This document shows positions 10,690-21,339 of a stretch of 64,000 bases of DNA, piece by piece. Below the pieces are notes generated by a model. It was not told the DNA's origin, did no database searches, and saw nothing but the letters and a program-made list of their open reading frames with translations. The stretch comes from Cristatella mucedo (lineage: Eukaryota; Bryozoa; Phylactolaemata; Cristatellidae), in NCBI GenBank assembly GCA_009760855.2, contig WPIO01000025.1, positions 4,905,001-4,969,000 on the forward strand, given 5' to 3'. The translations under genes were made by a program, and so were the position numbers. Within the stretch, counting starts at the first letter, position 1. Each line of letters begins with the position of its first letter.

Positions 10690-11690
10690 ATCCAATCGAT
10701 GCAGTTAACACACATTGAAAAGAATGGAATTTTTAAACAATTTAAATCTGGTTTGGCTGCAGCATTCCACTGAAAATGGTCTCCTCCGTGTAAACAATGA
10801 CAACCTATGCAGCAACGATGACGGAAATGTCACAGCCCTAGCGCTGCGAGATCTTTCGGCTGCCTTCGACAATATTGATCACGATGTCCTACTTGAACTA
10901 TTGAGAACAACGTGTCAGACGATGCACTGGCGTGATTTAAATCGTACTTGTCTGATCGTGTTCAATCCGTGTCGTGTGGGGGTCAGGTCTCACCAACGAG
11001 ACCAGTCACCAGTGGAGTAAGTCTCTCAAGGGTCCGTCCTCGGTCGTTTGCTGTTCTCCGTTTATACTCAACCTCTGGGAAAAGTGATAAAGGCTTATGG
11101 AATATGATAAAAACTGTCGGATTATGCTGCAGCAACTGATAAACTGAATGCTTGCCTTGCAGTCATTCGATCCTCCATGGCTGAAAATTTCTTGAAACTT
11201 AACGACGGTAAAACTAAGCTGCTGCCCACAGGACACCCTAAGCGTATGGCTGGACTAGAAGGCTTTGCTCTTCTAATAGGGAATGCTGTCATCATGTGCT
11301 CGGAATTTAGGTTTCATCTTTAACTGCTGCCTAAATTTTGATAGCTTCCTTAGGAAGACTGCTTCCACAGCTAGCCATCACGTCCGATCCCTATCTAAGA
11401 TTCGGAGTTGTCTTCCACGGTGGCTGGCAAAAGATTTAACTAGCTCCCTGGTTCTGGCTCGGCTTGATTATTGTACTTCCGTGGGTTTCGCCAGTACTGG
11501 ACGCTACGAGGCTCTGCGAACTCGTACGTACTGCACAACTACAAATGGTCAGCTGCTACGTGAAAGGTCTACCTTCGCGAGACAACCTCCGTGTCCGCAC
11601 GTACTAGTCAAGAACAGGCGACTGACAGCTCTACAGCAAGATTTGATGCATACTTTTACAAGAGTCGCTGACTAGCTGTGAGTAATATTT
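10690..11690 (+). pseudogene. Decayed non-LTR retrotransposon reverse transcriptase
   Basis: RT motifs are visible across several frames. DLSAAFDNIDHDVLLELL (about 10843-10897) is the conserved DLSAAFDTIDH block of CR1/L2/Rex-type LINEs. It is followed by a SDRVQSV block with a V-T-S-G-V remnant (about 10948-11020), AENFLKLNDGKTKLL (about 11176) and then an LDYC-containing thumb-region block (about 11460). At least two frameshifts and many substitutions are needed to connect these, so it is a dead copy. It is the best-preserved RT in the window and differs from the family 1 and 2 tails nearby. Confidence 0.85.
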
Positions 11691-11699
11691 GCTTATCTA

Positions 11700-12120
11700 C
11701 GCTCGCCAGTAGTTGCGTCATGCTGTTAAACGTTATTTCACTACCCGTGCAGGCTCATGCAAATAGGGCTAAATGCACCGCACGTTAATGCTTCTCACTT
11801 AATGAACTAGTTTAGCCAACGGCCAGGCGGAATTCAAGAATTCATAGCAAGCAAGCCTTACCCAAAACTTTCACTCTCTCGATTTACCCAAAACGACCAC
11901 AGCCCGCCGCCGCATAAAGGAGCGAGCGAACGAGCGCTGGAGAGTTCGCGACTTGGAGCTCAGTTCGCTCCGAAGGCCTGCGCCGTAACGCCACACGGCA
12001 GGAACGTTACGGCGTGTGGCGCCGGCGGGGGCAACGAAACCTGCCCGCCAATCGGGCGAACTGGCTGGCGCATGCGCGTGACCTCGGATAGAAAAGATGG
12101 TTCGCTAGTGGTTTGGCGCA
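11700..12120. other. Intergenic, nothing recognised
   Basis: The sequence becomes GC-rich from about 11890. No ORF, RNA or clear repeat is seen. Confidence 0.4.
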
Positions 12121-12127
12121 CGATTGC

Positions 12128-12415
<288 letters not shown>

Positions 12416-12419
12416 TGCT

Positions 12420-12985
12420 TCCTGCAGTTTGCAATTCCTCTTCAAAAGATCTCTGCAATTTGCAACGGTGTCATTTAAACCTTCTATTTCAGGGCGCTTA
12501 CTCCCAAAACTACTGGATTATGGCACTGCGGTGGCATGGAGGAGCTACGCTTCCTGCCCGACTCAAACCATCCCGAACCGAGCCACTTCCAACCAAACCC
12601 TCTCATCACTTCCTCCGCTCGGCTTACGCCTCCTCAGCACTTCCGGCACGCACCTCGAACACTATTCTACCTTCAGGCTTCGGAACTTGATCTAGGGCCT
12701 CCAATTAATTCTTCCACAACCGTTTTTCTAAGAAACCTTGTCAATCTTGAGGAATTTCCCTGCTATAATGAACTTGGGCACTTGTCGAAGCATTTCTTGC
12801 TGCGAGTAGTGAGTACCTATGCATCGACACCGGATGCATAGGCCATGAACGACCTGCTGCAGTGGGCCTCAGTAAAGGCATTTATACGGGACTTAGCCTT
12901 TCTCCGAAATATGCAACAGCTCAACAAAGTACTCAGCTAGGACAGCCCCGCTTGTAGTCCTGCTCTTCGCTGTGGCTGCGAATCG
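12420..12985. other. Intergenic, overlapping open frames of unclear meaning
   Basis: All three plus frames stay open for 200-300 nt at 12430-12840. None resembles a known domain and there is no flanking splice pattern. This may be a decayed repeat with low stop density. Confidence 0.3.
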
Positions 12986-12990
12986 CTGCA

Positions 12991-13098
12991 GATCTCTCTG
13001 TCTCTGTCTCTGTCTCTGTCTCTGTCTCTCTCTGTCTCTGTCTCTGTCTCTGTCTCTGTCTCTGTCTCTGTCTCTGTCTCTCTCTGTCTCTCTCTGTC

Positions 13099-13131
<33 letters not shown>

Positions 13132-13173
13132 GTCTCTGTCTGTCTCTCTCTGTCTCTGTCTGTCTCTGTCTCT
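12991..13173. repeat. (TCTCTG)n / (TC)n satellite tract
   Basis: TCTCTG and TC units alternate over about 180 bp. Apparent Cys-Leu and Ser-Leu ORFs, and their Arg-Glu antisense, are artefacts. Confidence 0.97.
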
Positions 13174-13179
13174 AGCGAC

Positions 13180-14340
13180 CAGTATCGTCCCCACGACGAC
13201 GCACGCATTGCTACAGAGATAAACTTGCTTCACTTTCGGCAGCTCTTGTCTCTGCGATCTAGCCAAAGGGCTTTGCCCACATTCGACATTGCAGTGAAGG
13301 GTGTGCACGCTAAATCGGTTAGATTAGCACTGTGCTTGAGAGCATTAGCTGTTCCCGGAATTATGAGCTTTAGGAACCAGATGTCATAACCGATGCTTTA
13401 TACTGTATCGAATGGACATCAGCAATTATAACCAGCTAGTTGTGCTTCGAGCTTCTAGCTAGTGAGACGTACTGAATGACCGGTGTTGTACAGACGTGCC
13501 TCTATCGCCGTGGAATAGACTGGTTCGCGTGAGACCGACTTGTTGTATTAAGGCAGGTGACGATTGCAGAATTGATCGCTCTAAAGCTGAAGTTGCTTCT
13601 TGCTCTGTCAAAATTTGAGACACGAAGTAGTAATTGGTTGCTAAAATCTCGCGAATTCCGGCTTGGCGCGCTTTGATCAAAGTTAGGCAGCGGAGACAGT
13701 ATTCGTAGCTGACCCGCATCTAGTAGCATTCACACCGCGAAACTTTCGTGAGAATGCGGTCGCCCTGAAGGAAGAGGTATTTCTATGTCTGATCAGCATT
13801 TAGGTGTATATAAGGAATGGGGCCTCTGTTAACCCGAAGTCTTCAGAGGGTAATGCTGAGACTACTGCGAAGCCGGTTTTTCGGTTCGCTTGAGACTGCA
13901 GCAGTAGTGAGCTCTAGTGAATCCTGCAAATCTAGAATGTGTCGCATGGCGATGAGATGACCACACGGTGCAGCACGTGATGCTGGGGACGTGGTAGAAG
14001 CTCTGCCTGATGAAATCGGCAGACCCGATATACGGCTTGAGATGCCGAAGCTTACGTTTTCTTTTAAACGAGAGCATACAACTGGCAGTGGGTAATGTTA
14101 CAAACGGGCTGTAGTGGCTTCTGCATGAAAGTACCTAGGCCACAAACGCAGCGCTGGTAACTGTGCTCATCCAGACGCAGACGCACAGATACCGGTACGA
14201 GTACGAAGTAGGGCTAACGCCTTGCCGATGCCGCTGCTGCACTGATACACGCACTGACATACGCCGGCAAGCTGTAGAGCACGGCAGCAATTATGAGTGG
14301 CTAAACCGTGTTACATAACAAGACCATGTCTGCAGTACAC
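13180..14340. other. Intergenic, nothing recognised
   Basis: No domain-bearing ORF, RNA gene or repeat was recognised. A palindromic X-box lies just beyond at 14354. Confidence 0.4.
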
Positions 14341-14352
14341 GAGCCGGGTGGC

Positions 14353-14368
14353 GGTTACCATGGTAACC
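14353..14368. promoter_or_regulatory. Canonical X-box (RFX-type) palindrome
   Basis: GGTTACCATGGTAACC is a perfect 16-bp palindrome. Its core GTTACC-AT-GGTAAC fits the RFX-factor X-box consensus GTTRCC-(1-3 nt)-GGYAAC exactly. It lies about 130 bp past the putative poly(A) signals of the ORF at 14551-15006, so which gene it would serve is not clear. Confidence 0.55.
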
Positions 14369-14493
14369 CAGGTGAGCGCAGACTGCGATAGCTACCTGAA
14401 TATTGGCCCAGATTATATGCAAATAGGCTAAGAATTTCGGGTTCATTGAGTTTTATTCGTCAACAGAAAGGCAGCGATTTCGAAACAATGGTT

Positions 14494-14499
14494 TTTATT
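14494..14499 (-). terminator. Poly(A) signal AATAAA for the 14551-15006 gene
   Basis: TTTATT on the plus strand gives AATAAA 52 nt past the stop codon of the minus-strand ORF. A second AATAAA lies at 14452-14457. Confidence 0.5.
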
Positions 14500-14550
14500 G
14501 CACAAGTGCGAAGCGTTTGACCGGATCCAGGACAAGGATCCAAGGCTCGG

Positions 14551-15006
14551 TCACAAAAATTGAGCCCATTTTTTCGAGAAATAGCTCAAGATTGATGGCC
14601 GATTTGAGACAACCGCTGGTGCCTTCTTCGGGCGCCCCACAGAGCGTATCTGCACGCCCGAAGTAGCCTTCATCGCTGATGCTCTTTTTTTTCTGCCACG
14701 AATCTGTGCCATATCGGATGCCGCCGACAACGGCGCGCCAATAAAGTCAGGATCTTCGTCCTCACTATCAGCGATACTGCCCAGACGAGCACTGGCGCCA
14801 CAATTCCGGACCTCCTGCATAATCTTTTCAGGCCAGAGGATGGCAATGAAGTTCCCTGGAAATGTTTCCAAGAACTTGCACACCGGTTCCATTTCGTTGT
14901 TAAGAACATCCTTGCTAACATCTTTTATATCGTTATTATAGCCAACCATAGTGTGCATCCTTTCATTGAGCTCTGTCGCGCACAGCTCTTCAAATTGTTT
15001 CGACAT
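14551..15006 (-). CDS. Hypothetical basic AT-hook-like protein, intronless
   Basis: This is a 151-residue open frame with its own ATG and a nearby poly(A) signal. I do not recognise the family. The N-terminal half is mixed and acidic-helical (MSKQFEELCATELNERM…). The middle has an acidic patch, DSEDEDPDF. The C-terminal half is basic, with RGRKKR and VGRPKK, both like AT-hook cores (R/G-R-P/K-K), and it ends in RPSILSYFSKK. That last block resembles a PCNA-interacting (PIP) box with an imperfect first position. Together these suggest a nuclear DNA- or chromatin-associated protein, but this is inference. The frame has normal amino-acid composition, unlike the chance ORFs around it. It could be a single-exon gene, a retrocopy or the cargo of a small element, since short palindromes flank it at 14353 and 15120. 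Confidence 0.55.
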   Translation of the reverse strand: MSKQFEELCATELNERMHTMVGYNNDIKDVSKDVLNNEMEPVCKFLETFPGNFIAILWPEKIMQEVRNCGASARLGSIADSEDEDPDFIGAPLSAASDMAQIRGRKKRASAMKATSGVQIRSVGRPKKAPAVVSNRPSILSYFSKKWAQFL

Positions 15007-15119
15007 GATTCTGACGGTGCTTCTCCTGAATCAGGTCAATGGCGACTTCGAAACGCTATATTTGTTGAGCAGCTATATTCAAAATAAGTAATTAATTGCG
15101 ATTCTACTTGCGGAAATTC

Positions 15120-15135
15120 GGTAACCCGGGTTACC
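15120..15135. promoter_or_regulatory. 16-bp palindrome upstream of the AT-hook ORF
   Basis: GGTAACCCGGGTTACC is a perfect palindrome made of the same half-sites as the X-box at 14353 but in the opposite order. It lies 114 bp upstream of the ATG at 15006, so it may be a promoter element, or one end of a small element. Confidence 0.4.
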
Positions 15136-15339
15136 GCCATCGGTTCCATATTTCAAAGCCACCAGGCTACATGTTCACAACACCACCTACATGGTATAAC
15201 TCATTTCGAAGCGAAAAACATAACTGAAAGACTATTGCACGAGTTAGGCTTTATATACCGCCTAAGCATAGATTTTGCAAAATCCAAAGCCGGTTTATAG
15301 TTATTCTTATTTGGGAATCACGAATAATATGGGAATCAC

Positions 15340-15965
15340 GAATAATAATAATAATAATATAACATCATAATCTGGCTGATGTAGCATGCCAACGTTTCAG
15401 TAATATGTGTAGGCGTCTGGTACCTTTACCTTGACTGAAGATGTATGAAACGATCGTTCTTCTTGTGCGCGTTATTTCCGCTTTGGAGCCTGTGGCTGTT
15501 ACAATTGCTACCATAGAAACTGCTTAGGTGACTTCTGATGCTGGTCAAGCTGTGATGAAGGCGTCTGAAAATCCTCTGTAGCGATGTAGGCTAGGGCTTG
15601 AGGAGGTGGCAAGCAAAGCCGAAAGTGACACACCTACCTACTCATAGACGCATGTTTGGTTGGTATTAACATGACCTAGAAAGGCCCCACTTTAATGAGA
15701 GGGAACTGCAAGAGGTGCATGCAAAGTTGGTTAGATTGCGACAGTGTTTGGGATTATTTGCGGTTCTTGAAATATTAAAATATTAAGTAATACATAGTAA
15801 ATATCTAAATAATACATAAAGTATAAAATTTAAAAATAAGCATCGGGAGCCAGATGTGTCGTTATCTACGATTTATACTGACTGTATGAACTGTACACCT
15901 GAAGTAATAGTCAGTCAGTTGTACTTTGGGCTTGGAACTGGTGAGTTGTACGCTATGGCTGTAGA
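15340..15965. other. AT-rich intergenic DNA
   Basis: The interval includes an AAT-type run (15342-15358) and an AT-rich stretch at 15770-15840. No gene is seen. Confidence 0.4.
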
Positions 15966-16082
15966 GATGTGGGGTTCGGACATTCCCCCTGGACGTTTCC
16001 CACCCGGACATTTCCCCCTTGGGGTAGGACATTCCCGCCCGGTATATCGTATAGGTTTAAGGGTTAAGTATTTAGGGTTTTA

Positions 16083-16200
16083 GGAATAAAGATTTTTAGG
16101 GTTTAGGGTTTAGCGTTTAGGGTTTAGGGTTTATAATTTAGGGTTTGGGGTTTTTAGGGTTTAGGCTTTAGCGTTTAGGGTTTAGGTTTTAGGATTTAGG
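16083..16200 (+). repeat. TTTAGGG-type telomere-like repeat
   Basis: About 14 imperfect units of TTTAGGG with variants (TTTAGCG, TTTGGGG, TTTTAGGG, TTTAGGC). The seven-base unit is the plant/algal form, not the TTAGGG typical of animals. It lies inside the inverted-unit island. Confidence 0.8.
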
Positions 16201-16497
16201 GCGGCTGTGCCTCCGCCGCCTAAATTCACCCTTGCTGGAATTCTGCGCTTTAATTAGTGCGTATTAGAGCCTAACTAGATCTCTTGAGGTCGAGTTATAC
16301 TCAGTAGACCTCTGAGGCTTAGCGCTCATTTGACGAACTCGCAGCACGCCGTAGCGCGCCCCCGCTTTGACGGATATGAACACGTGCCTTGCTGCGTCGA
16401 GCGGGATCTAACTTCCGCGGAACCATATATTATGTGTATAGCTCGCCGCTGCCGCCGCAACCGCCACCGCCGCTCACTCCATTAGAATAAATAAGTA

Positions 16498-16668
16498 AAT
16501 CCTAGCTGATTAAACACTCTTTTTGTATAGCGACAGAAGAGCCTTTATGGCTATCACCACCGCTTGCAGTGGCGATAAGGAATCGCCCACTGCAGGAATC
16601 GAACCCACGACCTCGGGACCGAGGTCGTAAAAGCAACTGCCTTACCTAGTGTGCCGTCACGGCTCACC
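16498..16668 (-). mobile_element. SINE-A copy 1, tRNA-derived
   Basis: Read on the minus strand it starts with GGTGAGCCGTGACGGCACAC, has a B box GGGTTCGATTCC, and ends CAGCTAGGATTTACTTATTTATT. Four other copies in the window share the whole 170-bp body. The conserved TCAGCTAGGA 3' end and (TTTA)n tail suggest LINE-mediated insertion. Confidence 0.85.
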
Positions 16669-16751
16669 AAAGAAACCATCCTTATAATCCATCCATTCCT
16701 CTAATTATACTGACTTAATTTTATTTTAATAGAGTATGAACTTCATTTAAT

Positions 16752-16753
<2 letters not shown>

Positions 16754-16801
<48 letters not shown>
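16754..16801. repeat. (AT)n microsatellite
   Basis: Uninterrupted AT dinucleotides inside the inverted-unit island. Confidence 0.95.
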
Positions 16802-16802
<1 letters not shown>

Positions 16803-16979
16803 TTATTCTTAGTTATACATTCATCAACATAGGGGGAAATGTCCTACCCCGGGAAAATGTCGGGGGCCCCCCCCCGGAAATGTCCTAGGGTCCACGAGGG
16901 GCGGGAAATGCCCTAGGGTCCACGGGGGTGTCGGGGGGGGGCGGGATTGTCCGGGGAAATGCACTGCAACCAGAGATGT

Positions 16980-18630
16980 ACGGTTGTGGCTAGGAAATAG
17001 CCTGCTCTAAATTAAGGACGCGGACCGCTATACTGAGACATGGATGCTCTCGGTAGCTTCCGGGCTCTGCTACCGACGGTATGTCTGCAGCAGGATTCAC
17101 GATTCATTTGCTCGCCGTTTCTCGGCTCGGGCTCCGCCAGCACTTGTCGTGCGTCTGCAAGGACCGTTGCATGTGCTGCATTAGTGGCGCCAGGACTTCA
17201 GTACAGGAGCCGTGCCGAGCGTTTGTAACATTAGTGTGCATCGATGCTGATTCGGTTTGTCCAAGATGTGACGATGCTGCGTGAGGTTCACACGGTCTTA
17301 GAAGTGATGGCCCATCGACGCCATCAAGCTGTGACGGATTTAACGTTAGCCGATACTACATGGAGCTGCTTGGTGATTGCGGACAACAGCGGGCACACTG
17401 CGGCTCGGGCGGTCGATTACTTACGAGTGACTAAGTAATTAGCCACTGGACTGTGACTGGAGGTGACCGAAAAGACACGTCGAAAGTGTTTTTGTTTACG
17501 GCGAAGTACTACAACAGCCACCACAGGCTAGTTGAATGGAGCTATAGGTGTGACCGAGCTTCATTTCGCAATGAACAAGACGTAGATGTTCGGGTACAGG
17601 TCCCAGCCACTGGTTGGAGCCGCCGGAGCTGCCTTCGGACAGCTCTCCTCCTCGCATCAGCGAAAGCTCCATCCGGGTATAGTGCCTCGGCGGCACGGAG
17701 CTGTGAGCCCAGCCAGAGGTTCGTACGACACATCTCTGCCTCCACTAAACATGCCGCAAGAATCCCGTCCAGGTATTGAAACCAATCGAGCCGCCGAGCC
17801 CGCTCTCTGGGCTGCTCACTCATCCGAGGAGCTCCACCAAACCGTTTAATGAGATTCAAGTCAGTCGGCCAAGTCACTGCTGCTCGTGCTCCAATCTTTA
17901 CAGTGGGAAACATGGCCGAAGTCGTCCAAAGCCACGTTTGACTGGCGTCGCCTCTCCGCCTCCCCGACTTTCAGTGCCACCTCGTGCAGGCAGGAAAATG
18001 GCCGTCCTCGTCTGCAGCAAATCAACATGTGGTGGGGGCAAGCCTGGTGCTGACTTTCCCGGAATGAACCTCTCGAGGAGGATCTGGCCTCGTTCTCGAT
18101 CGTATCAGGTCTCTGACCATGTGACGAACTGCTTCGCAAGCTGTAGGCACATGAAGGAAGAGCCTCGGAGCAGACTGGCTCCGAGGCTCTGACAATTGGT
18201 CAGTACAGAGTGCATGCTCATTACACGAATGCTCTGTCTAAGGGCCTCTTTCACGAGCATCCGAAAGCGCATGGCACCGTGCGAAGACTCAGTCCTGCGC
18301 CTTGAATTGTTACATGGCGTATGCCTGGCTGAGTGTGCCCGCACGAGTGTGGATAGATATACACAGCCTTTCTATGTTAGCAGCAGCAGCCGAAGCCCCT
18401 GTCTCTACCAAACGCCATCGAGTCCAAGTGAAATTAAAAAACCACGCGGATAAACTATAGTCTATGTACTCTACCAGAGTCGCCGGAAATAGTTTACAAC
18501 GTCACACAAACCTCAGCTGGAATGCAAGGTGGGTCCAGGAAATAACCTTCCAGATTCGCTGCCTAGCTCGACTCTAGCGAAACCAAAGCCCTATAAGCCT
18601 AACCCTACAGATCAGCGACCCGAGGTTAGA
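16980..18630. other. GC-rich intergenic DNA, no supported gene
   Basis: Many overlapping frames of 60-140 codons occur on both strands, with no domain signature and no clear exon structure. Positions 17700-18200 are the most open on both strands, typical of GC-rich DNA with few stops. Confidence 0.4.
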
Positions 18631-18635
18631 ATAGC

Positions 18636-18735
18636 CGTAATAATACTAATACATTTGTATAGCGCCCTCAGAGAACTGAATCTCTTTCTAGGTACTTTAC
18701 AGATGCTGTATAGAAAGCATTACCAAATGATTGGT
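18636..18735 (-). mobile_element. LINE 3' tail
   Basis: The tail consensus on the minus strand (TACCTAGAAAGAGATTCAGTTC, TATACAAATG, then ATTATTA) is preceded by the CCAATCATTTGG-like 3' UTR block. No coding part is left. Confidence 0.7.
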
Positions 18736-18739
18736 GGTT

Positions 18740-20560
18740 GAGTCCATCATACCTATACTAGTCCTGGTTTGCCTGCCGCCGTGAACCTAGAGTGTAGGTG
18801 CTATGGGATTCGGCTAAGAGGGCTAAATGGGTCCCACTGACTTAAGGGGCGGGTCAGGACTGCTAGCCTTTCAAGCGCTAACCTAGCCACCAGTATGGTA
18901 GCAGCAGCTGTTCCCAGAGGTGGCAGCGTGTCTTGGGTGTATCGGTTCTGGGTCCGGGTCTCTCCATGTCGTGTGGCTCGCCTTCAGAGCCGCCCGACAG
19001 TAGCTCCGAGTCAGTCTCTTGGGTGAGGTGGACTGATGGCTTCTAGAATCCCCAGTCTGAGGAAGCGCTGGGGCGCTCGAATTTCTAATTCCTTTCTACA
19101 TGCTACTAGGCAGCAGCGACTTGCTGCTGGTACTAGGAGAGGGGCAACCGTACTTGAACAGCGGAGGCTGATCGGGTGGCGCTTGAGTGTGAACATTCAA
19201 GGTGCTTCTACAGAAGGGGGAGCCCACTTTTTCTTTTATAGATGGGCTAGACTGATTGCTAGTGTAGTGGAAAGGGCCTCTTTGGCGTGTGCGGTCAATA
19301 TGCAGTCTCGATTTTCAAGAGGGGGCCATCATTTGGTTTTAAAAGTTGCCGCCATATTTCTAGAAGCGCTGAAGGTTAAACGATTCCATTTCAAACAAGC
19401 CTTAAGAGGCCTCTCGTGTGGAGCGCCGTCGGTGCGATCAGCTCTCAGCTCTCAACATTGGGAGATTAGCTACAGAGGCATCCGGACGGCTCGCTTTTGG
19501 CACGGAGCTCCACGGGAAAAATGGGAGACTCGCGACTTTTGGGAGGGGCCAAAGAGCTTTTCTGCACAGCGCACCTTCGACTCGCAGCTACGAGAGGGGT
19601 TTCTCCAGAGCGAGGCAAACCATTTTTTGTTCAGCAGACGGCCGCTGGAGCGAGCCAGCCAGGCAGGAAACCTTCCGGGCCCAGCTTGGCGCTCTTCCGA
19701 CTAGGCGTAGGCATCTCTTTTTTTTTGAAGACGCTCAAAAAGAGCCGCGAGGGTGCTGCTTCGGCGAAGAAACTGAGACTTTAAAAAGACTCAATTTAAT
19801 TTTAGATGTACCGATGAGCTCTTCTAATCGGCGAGCCTCGACGCGCTAAACAGGAGTCTGCTTCCGCAGGCGTTTGGAATTTCTTTTAACGAGGCTAAAT
19901 TATCTTTTGAGGCGGAGGTACTACAGAGGCCGCCGGAGGGAGGGGCTGCGCCCCACCGCTCGCCCCTAACACGCGAAGCTTCGCGGCAGTCTCCGAAAGT
20001 GGTGGCCGCCACTGGTCGCGGTAAGACGACAGAAAGGCGGCTCCAGCTCCAGTTCCGAGCCAGTGGCCAGTGGTACGGAAGAGTCCTCCGTCCCGCAGAT
20101 TTCAGTCACCTGCTGCTCGAGGAATCGTAATTATAAGACACCTTTTAAAAGTCAGCCCTGCAGGCTGCGAAACAGCGACGAACTGGAGGCGCTAGCCGTC
20201 GCAAGCAAAGCAAGCCGCGACGCATAAGGATGTCAACACTCAGTTTAGCCACGTCGTTCCTAGTAGCCCCAAGCGTGGGTCATCAATAACGCCTAATAAT
20301 CAATATCTGTCCAGCATCGGCGTGACGTGCCTGCCGAAGGCATGAGCCATGCAGTGCAGTGCAGTGCAGGTTTTCGGATTGAGGCTACTATTCTTTTTCT
20401 TAAGGAGACTCATCTTTCACCATATATTTAAGTTGAAAATGTTTAGAGCTCGTAAATGGGCAACTCTTTTTACGCAGGTCTAAAGGCGTTCGTCACAGTG
20501 GGCACTTTCACTGAGCAGGCTTCAGGCTCTCGAAATAGAGGCGAAAGCTTCTTAGCTTAG
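18740..20560. other. GC-rich intergenic DNA with a 222-codon open frame
   Basis: A plus-strand frame at 19036-19704 is open for 222 codons, but it is Arg/Ser/Ala-rich, overlaps other open frames and has no recognisable domain. I do not call it a gene. From 19850 to 20560 nothing is recognised, apart from a short GCAGT tandem at about 20350-20369. Confidence 0.35.
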
Positions 20561-20565
20561 AAAAA

Positions 20566-20736
20566 AATCCTAGCTGATTGAACAGCCTCTTTTTGTATAG
20601 CGACAGAAGAGCCTTTACAGCTTTCACCACCGCTTGTAGTGGCGATAAAGAATCGCCCACCGCAGGAATCGAGCCCATGACCTCCGTACCGAGGTCGTGA
20701 AAAGCAACCACCTTACCTAGTGTGCCATCACGACTA
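20566..20736 (-). mobile_element. SINE-A copy 2, tRNA-derived
   Basis: Full-length match to the copy at 16498, with the B box as GGGCTCGATTCC on the minus strand. Its minus-strand frame is read through by a longer chance ORF. Confidence 0.85.
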
Positions 20737-20739
20737 GTT

Positions 20740-21274
20740 CCATAAGAAATTCTGGGTGGCTTGCCTTTAGCACGGAGCTTCCAGCTTTTCCAAAACGCGT
20801 TAGCAACTAAGCAAGCATTCAAGCTGAACGAATGCGATAACAATTTGTTTGAGGAGCTAAAGAGCATTTCCGAGCAGACATCAAAGTGAAGGTTTGACCT
20901 TGCACTAGGCCCCTCAAGATCGAGGTTTAGCTCCACCCACGCCAAAATCCTGGCTAAGCCTTTGCCGTTAACCTCGATGTTCAAGAATGTAGGCTGGCTA
21001 GTCTGGAGCGTTTAAAAGGAGGAATACTGCTTGACGACAGAATATGATGGCATTTGGGACGCCTTAAAAGGTACTGCTTCCACCATGCCGGGAACTGCCG
21101 GCTTCCTTCTTTTTGGGCAAAAAAATGACAGTGAGGGCAGATGAAACTGAATTCAAATTCTAAATAAGCATACATTACAATGGGATTACATACATACATA
21201 AATATACAAATGTACACGCACTGACATTACAGGATCTTTCAGATACTAATGCAAATGCTCATGCATGCATGCAT

Positions 21275-21339
<65 letters not shown>

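Larger units (their letters stand above)
15978..16960. repeat. Repeat island with inverted GGACATTTCCC units
   Basis: Four direct units of the type GGACATTYCCC lie at 15978, 15991, 16006 and 16027. The reverse-complement units (GGGAAATGTCC type) lie at about 16832, 16851, 16875, 16902 and 16941. The two arrays therefore face each other about 800 bp apart, with telomere-like repeats, a SINE-A copy and an (AT)n tract between them. A foldback-type element is possible, but no transposase is present and no target-site duplication was seen. Confidence 0.6.

Noticed and set aside
19036..19704. 222-codon plus-strand ORF
   Set aside because: GC-rich region open in several frames, no domain, no splice or poly(A) context.
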